Assembly: GCA_028023455.1 (NCBI GenBank)
Contig: JAQFVV010006341.1
Location: forward strand, 1,116,001 to 1,180,000
DNA length: 64,000 nucleotides
Reading direction: 5' to 3'
From: Epiperipatus broadwayi
Lineage: Eukaryota > Onychophora > Udeonychophora > Euonychophora > Peripatidae
Shown: positions 11,501-21,968 of the stretch, one piece after another
Layout: each line of letters starts with the position of its first letter
How positions within the stretch are numbered: the first letter of the stretch is position 1
Position numbers and translations under genes: made by a program
The notes under the pieces: generated by a model
Told to the model about the DNA's origin: nothing
Database searches by the model: none
Seen by the model: the letters and a program-made list of their open reading frames with translations, nothing else

Positions 11501-14500
11501 GTGATTGATTTTCAAGTTAATTGTGTTATTAAAAATAGCAAAGTAAATTTGATAGACGCTCTTAAAATCAATTTTAAAATTATAAGAGTGTCTTATAAAT
11601 AAGTTATAAAAGTTTTAAATGATAAACATGCAGTGTTAATTTAATTTTTTCCCTATCGGTCGTCTTTATTAAGCTCAATTTACAAGCAAATAGTCATGGG
11701 AACATCATATATAGTGAAAATATATCGGAAACTTTACCTTAGAAATATGACAAACGCTGGATTAGTTCGGAAAATTACAAGATGGAGAAAAGTAGTATTT
11801 TGGACAGTATATAATTTTAAAAGCTAATTACTATTGCCTATTAGAAAATAGATATTTTAAAGAATAAATACTTTTGTGTAAAGAAAGTATTTTTGCAAGC
11901 TATAAATTTAAATATATATCTTGAGTAAAGATATTAGAAATAAAAGTAGTTTTATAAATACTTGCCTTGTTAAGTCTTTATGTTTAAAAGACTGAATGTT
12001 GACAATTTTGGAAGGCAAATAAATTGAATAATATAATTAGCTAAAAGTCTTAATATAATAAAAATTATTATATTGAAATAATTTAAACGCTGGTCGTTTT
12101 AAAATGAAGAAGATTATTCTTACCTGGATGTTTTGTTAAGAAATGCGCAAGAAATATGTGGACGTCCCAGTCAATTTAAAATAATTAAATGATAATTTTT
12201 CATAAACTATAGACTAATTTAAAATAATAACTTTTAAATAATATTCTTTAAAGAACTGCATCCGGATCAGATAAACTATTTTAATTTTATTATATTTTTT
12301 ATAAAAGAACTGATTAACTTTTATTTTGGTTTTAAAAGAACGTTTTCGTTTTTCATAAACTTTTAAAAAAACACGTGATGGACCGGAAACAGGAAATGGT
12401 GTGCTAGTGAATATGTGCCTAGGATTAAAAAACTTTATGGTGAAAAGGAAACATCGCTGGAGTTATGTAATATGAATTTTGTTTTATTTATCTAATATAA
12501 AAGTTAAATATTATTAATCTATTAAAAATAAGATAGGTACATTTCTTAAAATAATAACTAAAGTAATATAATAATTAATTGCATAAATTTATTTTATAAT
12601 TAATATAACACGGAATATATATTAAAGAATGATCGTGAGTATAAATGTGAATTATTTTATGAAGCTGTAATTCCGAAGAGAATTGGAAGATGGACTGTAC
12701 ATTAAATCATTATTGATGGTAAAAATTGTATAATAATAATAATTTTAATGTATTTAATATGTTTTCTTTAGATCAACCGAATGATATGTTATTGTTGAAT
12801 GAATGTATGAATATTTTAAAAATACACACACATTATATTGGCAGTAACAGTTTTATTTAAATATGCATAATTTGAATTTATGATATAAATATGATACAAC
12901 ATTACATAAGAAGCTTAGAAATAATTATATGATTCTTTCGTAAATAAATTTTGATTTTGATTTTTATTATTATTATGTTATAGTATTAGAATTATATTTA
13001 TTATTCATATGTAATTATTTTATTGCAAGTTAGGAAGAGATCTCAAAGTCTATATTTTATTTTTATTTTATTGGATAAATTAAGTTAAGTTTTATGTAGA
13101 AGTTTATATTTGAATTGAAGATTTACTGAATATAGATGACGTAGTATAAATAGTTTGGATAATTAGTTTTTTTTATTTAAAATCAGTGATTATTTTCCGG
13201 AAAGTTTAACTAAGTTTTGGAGGATGTTTTTGTAGATAGAAAGTTATTAAGAAGGAGTAGAATAACACATAAAGTAAAGTAATAATTTTACATAAAAAAG
13301 AATCATAGAATTTATCTAATATAATACTTTATGAATTTGAAATTGATGAATAATTTAAATATTATTATTTTTAACAGTACATATATGTAATGCATATTTG
13401 ATAAAACATGTAGCATGAATTGTATTAACTGAAATATAAAATTATAATCAGTTATTTGTTATTACATTATAAGGATACATTAGTTTCTATATTATGCTAT
13501 TAGAGTAATGCTAATAGTAAAGTGAACACATACTAGTACATGATGAAATAAGTAACAGTAATACTTAAGTGATGTAGCAATTTAATTAGTAAAGTTTAAT
13601 TGTTTACATATGCTACATAAATATTATTTACATAAATTTTTCTGTATAATAGTTGAAGTTCACTGATATTTATTTAAAGTCTAAGTTTTGAAAACATACT
13701 TCAATGTTATTAGTATAGCATTTTAAAAGAATGTATAGATTATTTAATAGGAGTATGAATTAATAACAGTGTAAACATTTTGTATTATTATTTTCTTATT
13801 TTATTTTCTTTTTTGTTTTCATAATTTTGAACTGTAAATATTGTAAATAAATTTTTAGTTGAAGTTAATGTAAATAAACTTGTTTAATTTGTTTTAAAAG
13901 TGTGTCGAGTTCATTATTTTGCACCACAGCATTTGACAGCAGATAATTTGAAGAAACATAATATTTGCACAATGTGAATTTATTAATATTATTTTAGAAA
14001 TAAATACAATATTTTCCTGATTATCATTTATGAGAATTGATTAACATTATTACATCATATTACAATGGTCATAGAGTAATTATCATGCATAATATAAGAG
14101 TACAATATTATTTATTGCCACAGATTATTGAATTATAAGATTTTGATTTATTCCAAAATTAAGATGCTATATGAAAATAAAAGATATACATATGATTATT
14201 TATTTAATGATTGATGATATAACAGAAATAGATAAGATTAAGTTATACCCTAAGATTAGTATTATTATTATTATTATTAAAATAAGTTAGGTGTATTTAG
14301 GTTTGATATAAAATCCCATATCATACTTATTTACATGAGTTATCATTACTTTAAGATAATTAGAAGAACCTGAGATTATTTAATTATATTTTAAAAATTA
14401 AAAGTTAAGATTTATTTATTTTATTATTATTAAAGATAGTTTATTTTATTTAAAAGCCATAAGAATGCTATAGAGGTAGTAGTAAGTTAATAAGGAGGTG

Positions 14501-14787
14501 ATAGTATTCTTATGCCATTGAGACAAGTGTCTTGGGAAGATATTGACTCAATGTAAATCTACTTATTGCTTTGTAACTTTACTTCATAGTCTCATGATTT
14601 TAATAAATACTTATTTAATTAATACATAATAAAGAAGTATATTGATTTTGATAATTGATAATAAATTTAATTAGAATATGATATTATAAAAGTATATTAA
14701 AGATAGATATGCAAATTTTAATTAAGCATAATAATTTAATTGAGCTAGTTGTATTTCAAACTATATTATACATCGAGAAGTAAGGGT

Positions 14788-14790
<3 letters not shown>
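11501..14790. other. AT-rich stretch, no gene recognised
   Basis: Contains a hairpin-capable segment GACGCTCTTA...TAAGAGTGTC at about 11555-11593 and an end-like patch at about 13900-13935 (GTGTCGAGTTC, then TTTGCACCACAGC) preceded by AATAAA-type strings. These might be pieces of a degraded LTR element starting near 11.4 kb. I could not pair two LTRs or find coding remnants, so I leave it unassigned. Confidence 0.35.

Positions 14791-14873
<83 letters not shown>
14791..14873. repeat. TA microsatellite, 83 bp
   Basis: Uninterrupted AT dinucleotides that end exactly where the truncated LINE begins. The LINE may have inserted into a TA tract or the tract may have expanded at the junction. Confidence 0.97.
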
Positions 14874-14875
<2 letters not shown>

Positions 14876-15758
14876 CCAAGGTGACTCCATATCTCCAAAA
14901 CTTTTTACAGCAGTGCTGCAAGAAGTATTTTGTGGATTAAAATGGGAAACTAAAGAAGTGAAAGTAAATGGAGAGTATTTAAGTCATTTAGATTTTGCAG
15001 ATGATGTAGTTGTTTTTGCAAATAATGCTTCAGAGCTGCAGGAAATGTTGCAGGAGTTAGCAGATGAAAGTAGAAAAGTAGGACTAAAGATAAATGTTAA
15101 AAAGACTAGAGTAATGTTTAATCGATTTGCTCAAAATATGAAAATAAAGATTGATTATGAAGAATTAGAAGAAGTTAACAGTTACAAATACCTTGGTCAG
15201 ATTATTAATACAGATGGAAACATAATGGAGGAAATTAATCATAGAATTAAACTTGGTTGGAGTGCTTTTGGTAGAAATAACTTGATACTAAAAGGAAATA
15301 TGCCTATGTGTTTGAAAAAGATGGTTTTTAACAAATGTGTTTTACCAGTTCTTACTTATGGATCTGAGACTTGGACACTTAATAGAAGAGCAATACAGAG
15401 ACTTCAGACCACTCAAAGGAGTATGGAGAGATGTGTGTTGGGAGTAACAAGAAGAGATCAAAAATGCAATGTATGGGTAAGACAACAAACAGGTGTTACT
15501 GGCCTTATTGAAAAAATTAAAAGATTGAAATGGAGTTGGGTTGGACATATTGCTAGAAGAGATGATAATAAATGGACAATTGAAATTTTAAACTGGATTA
15601 CAAGAGATTGTAAAAGACCCAGAAAGAGACCACATGTGAGAGGGATGGATGAAATAAGAAAATGTGCAGGGGTCTTGTGGAGAAGAGAAGCTAAAGATCG
15701 GAGAAGATGGATTAAACTTGGAGAGACCTTCATCCTGCAGTGGATTGATAATGGTTGA
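14874..15758 (+). CDS. Non-LTR retrotransposon reverse transcriptase, 3' fragment (LINE-1 family of this window), open frame
   Basis: An open 295-codon frame with no internal stop encodes the second half of a reverse transcriptase plus its C-terminal region. The frame enters in the middle of a conserved motif (SQGDSISPKLFTAVLQ). The catalytic F-A-D-D motif lies at 14994-15005, with the fingers-palm motif VNSYKYLGQIINTDG after it. LPVLTYGSETWTL starts at about 15341, followed by MERCVLGVTRRD, then KRLKWSWVGHIARRDDNKWT, and the end ETFILQWIDNG. These C-terminal signatures belong to a non-LTR group common in insects and chelicerates, often annotated as endonuclease-reverse transcriptase. The endonuclease and first half of the reverse transcriptase are missing, so this is a 5'-truncated insertion that cannot act alone. 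The intact frame suggests a younger insertion than the copy at 28.9 kb. Confidence 0.88.
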
Positions 15759-15800
15759 TGATATATATATATATATATATCATATATATATCAATATGTA

Positions 15801-15837
<37 letters not shown>

Positions 15838-15860
15838 ATATCAGTACATGCTGGTGGGTA
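15759..15860. repeat. TA arrays with a short inverted repeat, after the LINE tail
   Basis: TGATGA at the LINE stop runs into TA repeats (15763-15780), then TATATCAATATGTACTGATA, another TA run (about 15803-15834) and TATCAATATCAGTACATG. The two ATCAATAT/GTACTGAT phrases are imperfect inverted repeats. The other copies of this LINE end in GAT repeats, so this TA tract probably replaced or expanded the original simple-repeat tail. Confidence 0.7.
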
Positions 15861-18590
15861 TGTATATAGTTCACTATGAAAATATTTGAATGACACATAG
15901 ATAAGATTCATCTTTAAAATCCACATACTTTATTTTACTTTATAAACTTGATAGCTAATACATTCTTGATACCTGATGGGTCAGGATATTGTTGATTATG
16001 AGAATTTATGTAATGATGACAACTTCTTTTGATCTTTATTATTGTAGATATTTTAGAACTTAAATATATCTGTGGAGTTGAAATATACATTATCCATTTT
16101 ATTATATGCCCTAACTCTGCATTGGCTAGGTAATGATTAGTTTAAATTTTATATTGTCTCTTTTAACCCGCAATGGCTACAATCAGTATGTCCTTCTCTC
16201 ACTTTTCTAATGCCTTAACTTTATATTATTTTTAATTGAAACAGCAGTTTTTCTCAACACCTTATAAAGTATGTTTCTCTTTTGCAAAAATCCAATTAGT
16301 TTGAATTTAGCTAACATTGTTTTAATTATAAACTATCTCCATTCTGCTTTAGTGGTATCTCAAACCAGTTGAAGTCTAGATGACAAATTTTTTCATCTTT
16401 TTTTAAATGGCAGCTTTTTTTTATTATTTTTTTTTAAAGAAATATAATTAACCTCCTGTAACCAATGACAGTAGTAAGTTACAGTTTTGTTCCCATAAAA
16501 TCATGATTTTTAGAAAGGAATCAATGCATTTTAGCAAAGAATCAACTAATTATTTTTTAAAAAGCTATCAAATGAATCCCATTAAATAAAAATATTTCAT
16601 TTTCTCATTATATTATAAATATATAATCTAACGCTTAAAACAAGCTTAAAACAAAATTATTGGATGACGTAAGATTTTAAAATTAAAATATTGTAATTGT
16701 TTTCCGAGCAATAATAAAAGAAATCAACAGTTGTTATATAGCATTTTGAATTAAATTTAAAATAAAAGATATATATATATTTATAATGGTGTCACCATTG
16801 TTTTTAATTTTATTATATGTATTACTGATAACTATGCAATATAGTTAGTTTGAAATTATTTCACCAGAACTCATATAGTTTTGGCCCACTTAAGATAATG
16901 TTTACCAACATTACACCACTATCAAATAAAAACAATGAAGTAGACTTAAAAATAAAAAAATAAAATGTTATGTCCAATGTTTTCAATAAAAAATAATAAT
17001 AATCAAAATAATTAGTAATGTAAGACCAAAATTATAATGCTAATAGATTGCTTTTAATCTGAATATCTATTATACAAAAACTTTTATTATGTACAAAATA
17101 TTTAAAAAGATCTTTAACTTTTCACAATAATTAAATTAGTTTTTAAACATATGTACAAACAAAATTAATGCAATAAAACATTCAATAACATATATCTCTC
17201 TATATAAAGACTACCTAATATTTTCATCATGGATTTTAGTTAATAATTGAAGTTCCATATCCTGTTCCACTTTTTTCATGCCCGCTTTGTTACAGACTGA
17301 TATTACATTAGCAATAATTATTCATATCTGGTTTTCAGTTAATTGACAGGCTTTTTTGAAAAAAAAAACATTTATATTTTAGTTTAGTACATACATAAAA
17401 GATATAACAAGGGAAGTAGCAATGTGGCATCACAAGAAAAGAAATTGTCATGTTATGTTTGGCAAGAAGAAAAATAAGTTTTAATTTAAGTTAACATCTT
17501 ATTTTTACATTCCAAATATATTACAGTCACTTCAATAATATTGCTCTCAAGAGAAAGATAAAAAAGGCTTACTTTATCACTAAAGATAACAACTCGATAA
17601 ACAGAAAAGACTCTTGTTATAAGATCTCCAGGAAATGGAATATGTAACTATTTCATTTGCATAAATTTGTATCACTCTTAATCAATTTATTTATTTACAA
17701 GATGGCTATGAATATGAGTACCATGGCTCTCAAAAGTGGTTAGCCACATATATGTAGATACAGATATTTGGTTTGTATCTGTCTGTATTAATATTTCTTT
17801 CTCTTCAGCTTTGTGTGTTCCCACATTTTAGTGCATTTTATATTTAATACTTTAGAATAAATAGCCACAAAGTTTAAACTTTTTGTTCATTTAAATCAAT
17901 AAAATATATTTAATTTTTATGTGTTATAATATTTTTTTTAAATTAAAATAATTCATATGTAGGGACTTAGACTATATGTTTTTATTCCTCAATATAATTT
18001 AATTATTGATAAATTCTTTCATGTTTTAAAATACATTTGTTAATTTTTAAAAAAATATTATAAAAAATATTTCAATGTACTTACCAAATTAAATTTAAAT
18101 TAAAGATTATATATACAAAATTAAAAGTAACATGGAAAGCCTCATTATAATTACATGTAATTCTTTTGTGAAAAATTTAATTATAGTGAGCTGTCTGTTG
18201 TTGTTTTTTTTACTTTAGCAGAGTTTTGATTTACAATCACTAAGTAAAAGATCTATTTGTGGAACCAAAAGAATTCATAAATGTCAAAATTATCTGAAGA
18301 TGGGAATTTTACATTAATAGTATTTGAACCTTATGGCTTAAAACTATATAATGCGGCTATGATCTCAACACTCATAAAAGTGTGCCACATTCTCTTTTAC
18401 AACCAGTGAATGCTTTGTTATGATATAATCTCATTCTTAGTTATATATAGTTAGTGCAAATCCAAAACTAATCTAGTACTTTTATTTTCTAGCTATTACT
18501 AAATATTAACCATTGATTGGGTAATAGTTACTTATTTGAAAAAAATAATCATGAGATATGATTTTAATCAAAATACAATCTTCATGCACT
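15861..18590. other. AT-rich stretch, nothing recognised
   Basis: Scanned on both strands with no open frame, RNA box or repeat found elsewhere in the window. Short A or T runs and one short TA run at about 16770 are the only notable features. Confidence 0.5.
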
Positions 18591-18599
18591 AATTTTAAT

Positions 18600-18655
18600 T
18601 TCAGGTCATGGAATATGCAGGTAAATGTACTAATCACTATACCATAAACCTATTT
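18600..18655 (-). repeat. Possible tRNA-derived fragment with an A-box-like string
   Basis: On the minus strand this reads TATGGTATAGTGATTAGTAC, close to a polymerase III A box (TGGTNTAGTGGTTAG), then TTTACCTGCATATTCCATG. No good B box follows. It is probably a decayed SINE or tRNA pseudogene fragment. Only one copy was noticed. Confidence 0.35.
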
Positions 18656-18879
18656 TAAGACATGATAGGTAAAATTAACCAAAAGCTAAACATGGGTATA
18701 CTTTTTTGAAACATGTATTTCTGAAGAGATACATTACAAAGAACTCATTGAACCAGTAGCTACTTTAATATGTAATAGGATAATAATGAAACTATATTTG
18801 ACACACCAAACATAAAAGAACATTAAAATAGCAGTGAAAACAAAAGATAAGTATGATATAATAACAAGTATCTAATATT

Positions 18880-19125
18880 AGTATTAGAGTTAAAAATAAG
18901 ATGCTGAATCATGTATGGCTGTATATGTTGCTAGAAGAGATGGCATTAGATGGGTAACTAAGGTCATAAATTATATTTTAAATAATTTTGATAGGAAAAA
19001 AAAGTTGAGAGATGAATTAAGGAATTGTGAATGTTTTTTACCCTACACATAGAATAGAAATTAGAGAATACAAATTGAAGAAAAACATGGAGATATCATT
19101 ATCTTGGATTGAGTCGAAAATTCAT
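18880..19125 (+). pseudogene. Decayed 3' tail of a LINE-1-family element
   Basis: The frame around 18915-19030 reads VYVARRDGIRWVTKVINYIL, then NNFDRKKKLRDELRNCEC. It lines up with GHIARRDDNKWTIEILNWIT and the following basic region of the open LINE copy at 15.5-15.65 kb. Downstream, GAGATATCATTATCTTGGAT corresponds to the GAGACCTTCATCCTGCAGTG end of that copy. Frameshifts and stops occur in between. It is a short old fragment whose 5' limit is uncertain. Confidence 0.65.
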
Positions 19126-19164
19126 TAAAAATAATGATTATGATATATAAAATATAAATAACAA

Positions 19165-19350
19165 TTCTATTACAGAGCTATAAGGCTTCCCTCGATCAAT
19201 ATAATCAAATGGTTTGTTGCATATAAATTCATAAGAACTTTGAGCACCAGAAGTAAGTGGTGTAGATTGTGATGTATAATCTTTGAGCTCCACAGCCTTA
19301 CATTCTTCCACATTCTACCAATGTTCCAAATCATTCACAGCTCTAGATGC
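19165..19350 (-). other. Coding-like minus-strand segment of unknown origin
   Basis: After one stop, the minus strand stays open for about 60 codons with non-AT-biased residues (NVEECKAVELKDYTSQSTPL, then TSGAQSSYEFICNKPFDYID, then RGKPYSS). The translated composition looks more like protein than the random AT-rich frames around it, and an AG (CATCTAG) and a GT (CTGTAATA) flank it in positions compatible with splice sites. I recognise no family. It may be a transposon remnant or a host exon. Confidence 0.25.
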
Positions 19351-19628
19351 ATAGAGAAATAGTAATAGAAAAGATATTTCTTACTAAGCTAATTAATGCC
19401 ACTTGGTAATATTTTTTAAGATTTATTTTTTTGATCAATAAATGAATTGTAACTATGTTTTAAACTATATAAATGCTAAGTAAAATAAATTTTAAGCTTG
19501 CTTGTATAAGTTACGCTAAGTAAAAGTCATCAAGTATTAAATCTGGATTGAAACTGCAGAACAGGAATACAAGAGGCAATGCTCCAAATACTATTCCACA
19601 AATACTTGGTATCAAACACACACACATA

Positions 19629-20225
19629 TAATATAATAATCAATCTTAATAAAATTGAAATAAACAACTAATTATATTTACAGTTATTTAATTATCAACC
19701 CGACTTTCATCTCGTATTGAGACCTTTTCAAGATATAAAGTTTTATACATCACATGACTTATTAACTACATTTACTCCACCTTTTGGACATTATTTTACT
19801 TTCAACAATATAATTAACATTATACATATAAATACATAAACAAATGACATAAAATCAAAAATAAAATTACATAAAAAAAATAACAATAATAATAATCACA
19901 ATTTTAAACTTATATAAATACATATATTTTAATATACCTATATAAATAAATAAATATTCATTTTATGTCATTTGTTTATGTATTGATATGTGTAATGTTA
20001 ATTATATTGTTGAAAGTAAAATAATGTCTAATAGGTGGAGCAAATGTAGTTAATAAGTCATGTGATGTATAGGTGGAGTAAATGTAGTTAATAAGTCATG
20101 TGATGTATAAAATTTTATATCTTGAAAAGGTCTCAATACGAGATGAAAGTCGGGTTGATAATTAAATAACTGTAAATATAATTAGTTGTTTGTTTCAATT
20201 TTATTAAGATTGATTATTATATTAA
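19629..20225. mobile_element. Foldback/MITE-like element with 226-bp and 265-bp inverted arms
   Basis: The left arm (19629-19854) and right arm (19961-20225) are almost perfect reverse complements. Outer ends read TAATATAATAATCAATC and its complement. The inner ends meet at CAAATGACATAAAA and TTTTATGTCATTTG, leaving about 106 bases of AT-rich loop. The 39-base length difference is a tandem duplication in the right arm of the unit GGTGGAGTAAATGTAGTTAA plus its neighbour TAAGTCATGTGATGTATA. No transposase frame is present, so if mobile it depends on another element. Low divergence between arms suggests recent insertion or gene conversion. Confidence 0.9.
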
Positions 20226-20757
20226 GTATATATCAATAACAACATTGTGGACAAATAATTATTTTTATATTGAATATCTGACCATTATATATACACACAT
20301 ATATAAAACATCTACATATATATATACGTATAAATAATATTCCCTTATTATTACTATTGTTTTATTTAAAAAATTTTAGAAAGTACTTTTTTAAATAAAA
20401 GTATTACCAAACAAAAAACGTAGTCTCAGAAAAAATAAACCAAAGAGAAGATCAATCATTTTAATGGGATTGTTGAGGTTTATTTTTTGTGAACACATTA
20501 TTTACTACTAAGTGTAAATATTTGTAAAAATTTTGATATTTATTTTTCATTCATTCTTCTTTGCAAATATAAAATCATATTTCCATTAAAAAAATTATTT
20601 TTATATGCGTAATTTTTATTTTATTTAATGCAAACGATTTTTATACATAAAAAGTGGGAAAAGCAAAAGCGTCTGACCAACATAGGAAAAAAAAAAAAAA
20701 AGTAAATATCAAAAAATAAACCATCCTAAAGTATTTGAAGTACAAAGTATAAAATAC
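20226..20757. other. AT-rich stretch, nothing recognised
   Basis: Short TA runs and a 15-base A run at about 20688 are the only notable features. No coding signal was found. Confidence 0.5.
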
Positions 20758-20764
20758 TAGTCAA

Positions 20765-20845
20765 GCGTTGGTGGCCTAGTGGTTAGCATAGCTGCTTTCC
20801 AAGCAGTTGTCGTGGGTTCGTTTCCCGGCTGCTGCTTTGACATAT
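20765..20845 (+). mobile_element. tRNA-Gly(UCC)-like SINE or tRNA pseudogene (SINE copy 1)
   Basis: The 71-base domain 20765-20835 closely follows animal tRNA-Gly(UCC): start GCGTTGG, A box TGGCCTAGTGGTTAGC, anticodon arm GCTGC-TTTCCAA-GCAGT with anticodon UCC, and B box GGGTTCGTTTCCC. The acceptor stem is damaged: by my pairing, three Watson-Crick pairs, three G-T pairs and one mismatch. The following CTTTGACA matches the other SINE copies in the window, and all copies have TCAAGC or TGTCAAG just upstream. It is therefore more likely a SINE than a working tRNA gene. It lacks the 8-base insertion before the B box seen in copies 2-4. Confidence 0.8.
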
Positions 20846-21309
20846 ATATAAAAAAGTATAAAATACTAAATGAAAGTTATATATAATATAAAAAAGTATA
20901 TTTAACTTATTATCACAGCTGTTAAATAAACTTTTTTTAACAACTGCAATAAAAACCCTTTTTAAGTGCAACCTTAGAGGGGAAAGTCCATTTTAAAAGT
21001 TCAGCTACTTCTCCATAGCAAACCAGTAAAAGTATAGTTATTACTCATTTCGTTTTTATTTACACACGACCTGCAGCCAATTTTTCATCATGTGATCATA
21101 TAATAACAATGATGATGGTTGAAGTAAATGGAAGATTTTATATTACATATTTTAAAATGTGCAATAAATTATTTATCATATATATTTGTAATACTGTGAA
21201 AGGAACTATTTGTCACACATGCGCAGGAAATAAATTTCACTTTTTCTGGTCAAGAATTGTGGTTTGAACATACTATTAGGTAATTTAAAAGTGAGAAACT
21301 TTTTCTACC

Positions 21310-21408
21310 TGTCAAGGGTTGGTGGTAGATTGGTCAGAACAGCCGCCTTACAAGCAGGTGTCCCGGGTTTGCGGGTTTGCTTTCCAGCCTATGCTTTGAC
21401 ACATTAAA
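21310..21408 (+). mobile_element. tRNA-derived SINE (copy 2)
   Basis: GGTTGGTGGTAGATTGGTCA, then a CCGCCTTACAAGC anticodon-arm region, then CCCGGGTTTGCGGGTTTGC, a B box preceded by a duplicated GGGTTT. The tail GCTTTGACACATTAAAAAG ends in an A-rich run. The A box is weakened. It has the same organisation as the copy at 21.65 kb. Confidence 0.8.
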
Positions 21409-21647
21409 AAGAAAACTTTCACTTCCTGTGATACATAATCTGCATATGCTGATTTAATAATCAGGCAAATAATAATTTTAAACCCTAATTTAGACACAGT
21501 TAATAATGGTTTGTTTATTTAAAAGAATAACAAGTATCTATTAATTGGCTATCTATATTTGAATTTTCTCCTATTGAGTCCTTGAATACTATTTAAACAC
21601 TGGAATGACTAATTGAGAAGTTGTAAATTTTTTTCCAAAAGTAGCAG

Positions 21648-21757
21648 GCATTGGTGGACAAGTGATCAGCACAGCTGCCTTATAAGTAGTTGTCCCAGGT
21701 TAGTGGGTTCGCTTCCCAGCCGATGCTATGACACATGAAGAAATGAAGAAAAAAAGT
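21648..21757 (+). mobile_element. tRNA-derived SINE (copy 3)
   Basis: GCATTGGTGGACAAGTGATC (A box), AGCTGCCTTATAAGTAGTTG (anticodon arm), then CCCAGGTTAGTGGGTTCGCT with the good B box GTGGGTTCGCTTCCC. The tail GATGCTATGACACATGAAGA runs into an A-rich tract. It belongs to the same subfamily as the minus-strand copy at 41.8 kb. Confidence 0.82.
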
Positions 21758-21927
21758 ATCAATTTATCTTAGTAGTAATAATACTAAGACTAAATTTATA
21801 AATTCATTGTTTAATATAAAACCTCTGAGTATTAGTTTTCATTGATAACAGATCTTTTGTTTTTTGGAAATAAATTCTCATTTCATTTTATTTGGTTTAA
21901 TAAATAAGGGAAGGGGTGGACAAGTGT

Positions 21928-21968
21928 GGGGGGGGGGATCACATGGGTGTGTGTGTGTGTGTGTGTGT
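21928..21968. repeat. G10 run and (GT)11 microsatellite
   Basis: Ten consecutive G (21928-21937) and eleven GT units (about 21947-21968) sit in an unusually G-rich strand. GT tracts can adopt Z-DNA and the G runs could stack. No gene is adjacent. Confidence 0.95.

Noticed and set aside
11438-13935. A complete LTR retrotransposon between the TATA/CCAAT site and the CACCACAGC patch
   Set aside because: No paired LTRs, primer-binding site, polypurine tract or gag/pol remnants could be identified.
15342-15733. Two minus-strand frames opposite the LINE
   Set aside because: Shadows of the plus-strand reverse transcriptase, which has clear motifs. The frame at 32538-32846 is the same shadow in the dead copy.
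20765-20835. A functional tRNA-Gly gene
   Set aside because: The acceptor stem pairs poorly and the flanks (TCAAG before, CTTTGACA after) match the SINE copies, so a SINE or pseudogene is more likely.
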